Notes under the pieces: generated by a model
Told to the model about the DNA's origin: nothing
The model's input: the letters and a program-made list of their open reading frames with translations, nothing else
The model's database searches: none
Assembly (NCBI GenBank): GCA_947628635.1
Contig: CANRAX010000056.1
Coordinates: forward strand, 1 to 8,265
DNA from: an uncultured Bacilli bacterium
Lineage (GTDB): Bacteria; Bacillota_I; Bacilli_A; RF39; UBA660
Length of the DNA: 8,265 nucleotides
Direction: 5' to 3'
Shown: piece by piece, positions 6,601-8,265 of the stretch
How the letters are laid out: the number at the start of each line of letters is the position of its first letter
Numbering within the stretch: the first letter of the stretch is position 1
Position numbers and translations under genes: made by a program

Positions 6601-6984
6601 GCTGACAAATGTTTAGAAATTTTAAAACCTTATGCTCAAAATAATCCTCAATTTAATTTAGCAGCTACACAAGATACAATGCAATTTATTATTGACCATC
6701 CTTCAGCTATCGCTAATATGAACCAAGCTATGGTTGATGTTCAAAATATAGGTGATGAATTACTTACTTTATCAGAAACACAGATGGCAAATATTTCAAG
6801 TCTTCCAGGAAACTTAGGACCAACTTTCTTATCAGCAGCTTCAGCATGTGCTTTGGCTAGTAATGTTTCCGCAACCATGAAAAATACACATAAAAACAAG
6901 TATGGTAATGCAGTAACAGATATGGTTGAAGAATACATTAATAATTATGAATTTGATGATGAAACAAAAGATAATGTTCGGTAA
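3688..6984 (+). CDS. Large coiled-coil protein of unknown function (1098 residues)
   Basis: I do not recognise this protein. From its N-terminus it shows a charged coiled coil (about 1-135), then an acidic Pro/Asn/Glu linker (136-205). A second charged helical region (206-400) leads to another Pro/Lys/Asp/Glu linker (432-511). After a basic patch (512-540, with RYRRS) comes the most globular part, mainly helical (560-815). A moderately hydrophobic segment, LFTTIAVTASAIGAV (823-837), may touch or cross a membrane. The rest (840-1098) is Ala/Asn/Gln-rich helix with a second small apolar stretch (1047-1057). There is no N-terminal signal peptide. The ATG at 3688 lies 11 bases after AAGGGG (3671-3676); the nearer ATG at 3677 meets a stop after three codons. 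Arginine is often CGT in the second half, as in the permease gene. Scaffold, cytoskeletal, envelope-associated or effector roles are all possible. A phage tape measure is unsupported, because no phage gene is nearby. Confidence 0.85.
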   Translation: MDTYFARLEEIIKRHEQEIDHLNNERSALRQEEKNMSFEQFNREYQNLINHLENETRSLTEAQNTLESYHRNYDLSNSLINDLRSLRDELSSARDSQEEAEINEEISRKESELTSAISSLPLELADYLRNSFLETDTTLQSSSDLTADTPDVEQPDLENPNNENLPEEVVPVTRLEDNNLQAPQNTDLPEAEVNNEQPPINEQPNLSLAAQSEYSAISSDIENLRKAQTENNQILEESIKRINDIFKEEREKYENDGPFDNETLDNIAEHYLGLKTSENEIYLEAKRNQESISRKLKRLENKQAQIIEIDNFAKDTNISYEESKEIFQTLKKRKALSNILQQKDLGNIIHKSSRTKAEKETLKKALEEIKKEIVDYHKENNDVNIKDAINVLYGMDDKVGKKVEARDVKIPEETSVAIYNNAKQLPAVIRKVNFKPNDNKKSVVPDGPKDMPLLPELAKDDLKLPAVAALIDNNDEKNNEKSLDKLIDKEDKPTEEEAEKIEPPKKVEQPKLKRGLREIIGTLRKDLEIGKKDGSRYRRSNLKVSQNFKKELQSGNTLYNIVHVVPATIKATTQLLGKISGKIMLGKEAKEMMETLEERVDSLSYDDLETIFKEYRGNRVNQERYPQALNMVIEQKMSEYILGKVTKINENIEKCYQNVFYTDNLVKSLDENLRKGKLSSEEKLSRLEERKEALRKAAESIKYIREAKIEADNLLSGGLHGLSEDMKASASKLNCVGMRFAKTHDLDNDLEDALMKCEQRENKAIHDGNDEMLLQSFIESELLLSSNTEINYSIFGKRSTGKKYYSPLAEQLNYNNDPFIRDLFTTIAVTASAIGAVNASSNVKNHNNQVEQISASQQEMLDKIHKAGEDITSKRGAMYEGMKAQANQDVLTSTGTIERASLDANGWTLGTDAYHAADHAGHEFFNNFYTNVQNRFANVSKEYSSGVIDQSMALQELAKISNDSHATLVNVADKCLEILKPYAQNNPQFNLAATQDTMQFIIDHPSAIANMNQAMVDVQNIGDELLTLSETQMANISSLPGNLGPTFLSAASACALASNVSATMKNTHKNKYGNAVTDMVEEYINNYEFDDETKDNVR

Positions 6985-7004
6985 AAGATTACCTTAAAAA
7001 ATTC

Positions 7005-7033
7005 AAAGCTCTTTAAATAAGGGCTTTTTTCTT
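7005..7033 (+). terminator. Intrinsic terminator of the coiled-coil protein gene
   Basis: AAAGCTC (7005-7011) pairs with GGGCTTT (7021-7027), seven pairs with one T-G wobble, around the 9-base loop 7012-7020. Three more T residues, a C and two T residues follow (7028-7033). The hairpin stands about 20 bases after the stop codon at 6982-6984 and ends rightward transcription. Confidence 0.78.
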
Positions 7034-7036
7034 GTC

Positions 7037-7061
7037 AAAAAAACCAAACTATCAAGTTTGG
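7037..7061 (-). terminator. Intrinsic terminator of the leftward permease gene
   Basis: CCAAACT (7044-7050) and AGTTTGG (7055-7061) form a perfect seven-pair stem with loop ATCA. Seven A residues at 7037-7043 read as the T-tract on the minus strand. It therefore ends leftward transcripts about 40 bases after the permease stop. It lies only a few bases from the rightward terminator at 7005-7033, so convergent transcripts are insulated from each other. Confidence 0.85.
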
Positions 7062-7103
7062 AATAATTAATTATTTTGCTAAAAAACTTTTTTTAAAATT
7101 ACT

Positions 7104-8261
7104 TTAATCACTAAACAGAATTCTTTCACTTTTATACTCTCTTATAATAAAGGCTAAGACTAAACCTACAAATACTAAAATTGAAATAACCATTAATATA
7201 ATTTGAATAACATTAATATTACCACCATTTACATCATTAAATATTTGAATATGATTTATGAATGGAATTAAAGCTACCCAGTTAGTTGTTTTTAAATTAG
7301 CCATATCAGCAATCATTCCTGGAAAAAAGCAAATAAATGTAAGTGGTGTCAAAGCACTTTGTGCTTCTTTAAATGACTTAGCTTTGGACGCGATAGCAAC
7401 ACATAGACCACTTATTAAAAAAGAATATAAAACTATAATTAGTAAGGCTATAAAAATTGTTGCTAAGTTAGGTAAAATATTCAAATCTTCATAAATTGCG
7501 AACCATTTATTAGAATAGAATAGGGCAACAAGAGATAATGCAAAACCTAAAAAGCCCGTTATTATTGAAGTAATTGATACACTTAAAAATTTACCTAATA
7601 TAATATCTTTACTTTTTATTGGAAAACTTAAAAGTGTCTCCAAAGTTCCTCTTTCTTTTTCACCCGCCGTAGCGTCTGTGGCTGGATAAGTAGCTGAAAC
7701 GGTTATAGCCATTATAACAAATAAGAAAGCATAACTTGTTGTATAATTAACATAGAAATTATTTTCTTTTTCATTTACGGTCTTATAAGAAATGTTTATA
7801 ATATTTAGAGCTTCATCACTATTTATGTTATTTTGCTTCAAATATTCTTCTTGCAAATATTTTTTATAAGCATTAAGAAATTTTTCAGCCAAATATACTG
7901 TTTGTGAACTCTTTTCGTTATTTTCATCGTAATTTATTTCATAAGTATTTCCTTTTTTTGTAATATATAAATCAATCTTTTCTTCTTCATATAACTTTTT
8001 TATTTTTTCTTCACTACCAACTTTATAATCAAGATTATAATATTTAGCCATATTTTTTTCTACAAAATTAAAGTCATAAGTAAAACCGATTTTATTAAAG
8101 TCATCTAAACTAGTATTTACTTCCATATCAAATAAAGCAGATATTCCAATTATTAAAAATGGTATCAGAAATGGCAATAATAACATCATTGACAACGATT
8201 TTTTATCACGAAAAACTTCTCGCAATTCTTTTTTTAAGACAAGTCCTATTTTACTTTTCAT
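7104..8261 (-). CDS. ABC-2 type transporter permease, NatB/YhaP-like
   Basis: This 385-residue integral membrane protein has the layout of the NatB/YhaP-type ABC exporter permeases. A cytosolic helix (LVLKKELREVFRDKKSL, 7-23) precedes TM1 (25-44). A large external domain follows (46-175). TM2 is at 176-192, then the conserved cytosolic motif TAGEKERGTLETLLSFP (198-214) that contacts the ATPase. TM3 is at 226-249, TM4 at 266-291, a KAKSFKEAQ loop at 293-301, TM5 near 303-319 and TM6 at 351-373. B. subtilis NatB has nearly the same length (386) and works with NatA in ATP-driven sodium export. Related permeases export other substrates, so sodium is only a possibility. The gene appears complete: its ATG complement is at 8259-8261, with four bases of window left, so the ribosome site is outside. 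The ATPase gene is expected just to the right, upstream in this operon. Its terminator is at 7037-7061. Confidence 0.9.
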   Translation of the reverse strand: MKSKIGLVLKKELREVFRDKKSLSMMLLLPFLIPFLIIGISALFDMEVNTSLDDFNKIGFTYDFNFVEKNMAKYYNLDYKVGSEEKIKKLYEEEKIDLYITKKGNTYEINYDENNEKSSQTVYLAEKFLNAYKKYLQEEYLKQNNINSDEALNIINISYKTVNEKENNFYVNYTTSYAFLFVIMAITVSATYPATDATAGEKERGTLETLLSFPIKSKDIILGKFLSVSITSIITGFLGFALSLVALFYSNKWFAIYEDLNILPNLATIFIALLIIVLYSFLISGLCVAIASKAKSFKEAQSALTPLTFICFFPGMIADMANLKTTNWVALIPFINHIQIFNDVNGGNINVIQIILMVISILVFVGLVLAFIIREYKSERILFSD

Positions 8262-8265
8262 TATT

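Noticed and set aside
6741..6938. Minus-strand open frame near the end of the coiled-coil gene
   Set aside because: It lies wholly antisense to the coding region, is short, and has no promoter or ribosome site.
3688..6984. Phage tape-measure protein
   Set aside because: Length and helical character fit loosely, but no capsid, tail or other phage gene is nearby, and the acidic linkers and repeated coiled-coil blocks are not specific to tape measures.
7258..7494. Plus-strand open frame inside the permease gene
   Set aside because: It is antisense to conserved transmembrane segments of the permease, and its composition fits a shadow frame.
1..8265. CRISPR array, insertion sequence, integrase, toxin-antitoxin or known defence system
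   Set aside because: There are no regularly spaced repeats, no transposase or recombinase motifs and no recognisable defence domains on either strand.
1..8265. Mycoplasma-type genetic code with UGA as tryptophan
   Set aside because: All 13 tryptophan codons seen are TGG and the long frames contain no in-frame TGA. UGA is also never used here as a stop, so its meaning is not proven.

Overview
The window is AT-rich DNA with Bacillota-type signals: strong purine-rich Shine-Dalgarno sites, extended -10 promoters and compact intrinsic terminators. All 13 tryptophans I counted in the called genes are TGG, and every called stop is TAA or TAG. This argues against a Mycoplasma-style code that relies on UGA for Trp, but does not prove how UGA is read. 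A low-GC Bacillota or uncultured gut Bacilli lineage (RF39 or Erysipelotrichia-like) fits; that placement is inference, since no phylogenetic marker is present.

Left part (1-1779): the C-terminal end of a NUDIX hydrolase gene runs to 213. A structured non-coding stretch follows (214-570), holding a possible short transcript that ends at a clear terminator (344-377) and then four successive hairpins (427-523). An extended -10 promoter then drives a two-gene operon: an isochorismatase-family cysteine hydrolase (571-1065) and, with no gap, an RNase Z-like metallo-beta-lactamase-fold hydrolase (1066-1779). Both are small hydrolases with intact catalytic residues; their substrates cannot be read from sequence.

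Middle part (1780-6984): a 366-bp stretch may hold the relic of a gene. A strong promoter and ribosome site then lead to a 373-residue protein I do not recognise (2146-3267), closed by a terminator with a ten-T tract. A second promoter starts a two-gene unit: a small DUF1292-type protein (3400-3669) and, 18 bp later, a 1098-residue largely helical and coiled-coil protein of unknown function (3688-6984).

Right part (6985-8265): two terminators stand back to back, one for each strand. On the minus strand lies a nearly window-filling ABC-2 type permease of the NatB/YhaP kind (7104-8261). Its ATPase partner is expected just outside the window.

I see no CRISPR array, tRNA, rRNA, insertion sequence, integrase or recognisable defence system. 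The parts with most potential novelty are the structured intergenic region at 214-570, the orphan 373-residue protein, and the DUF1292 plus giant coiled-coil pair.
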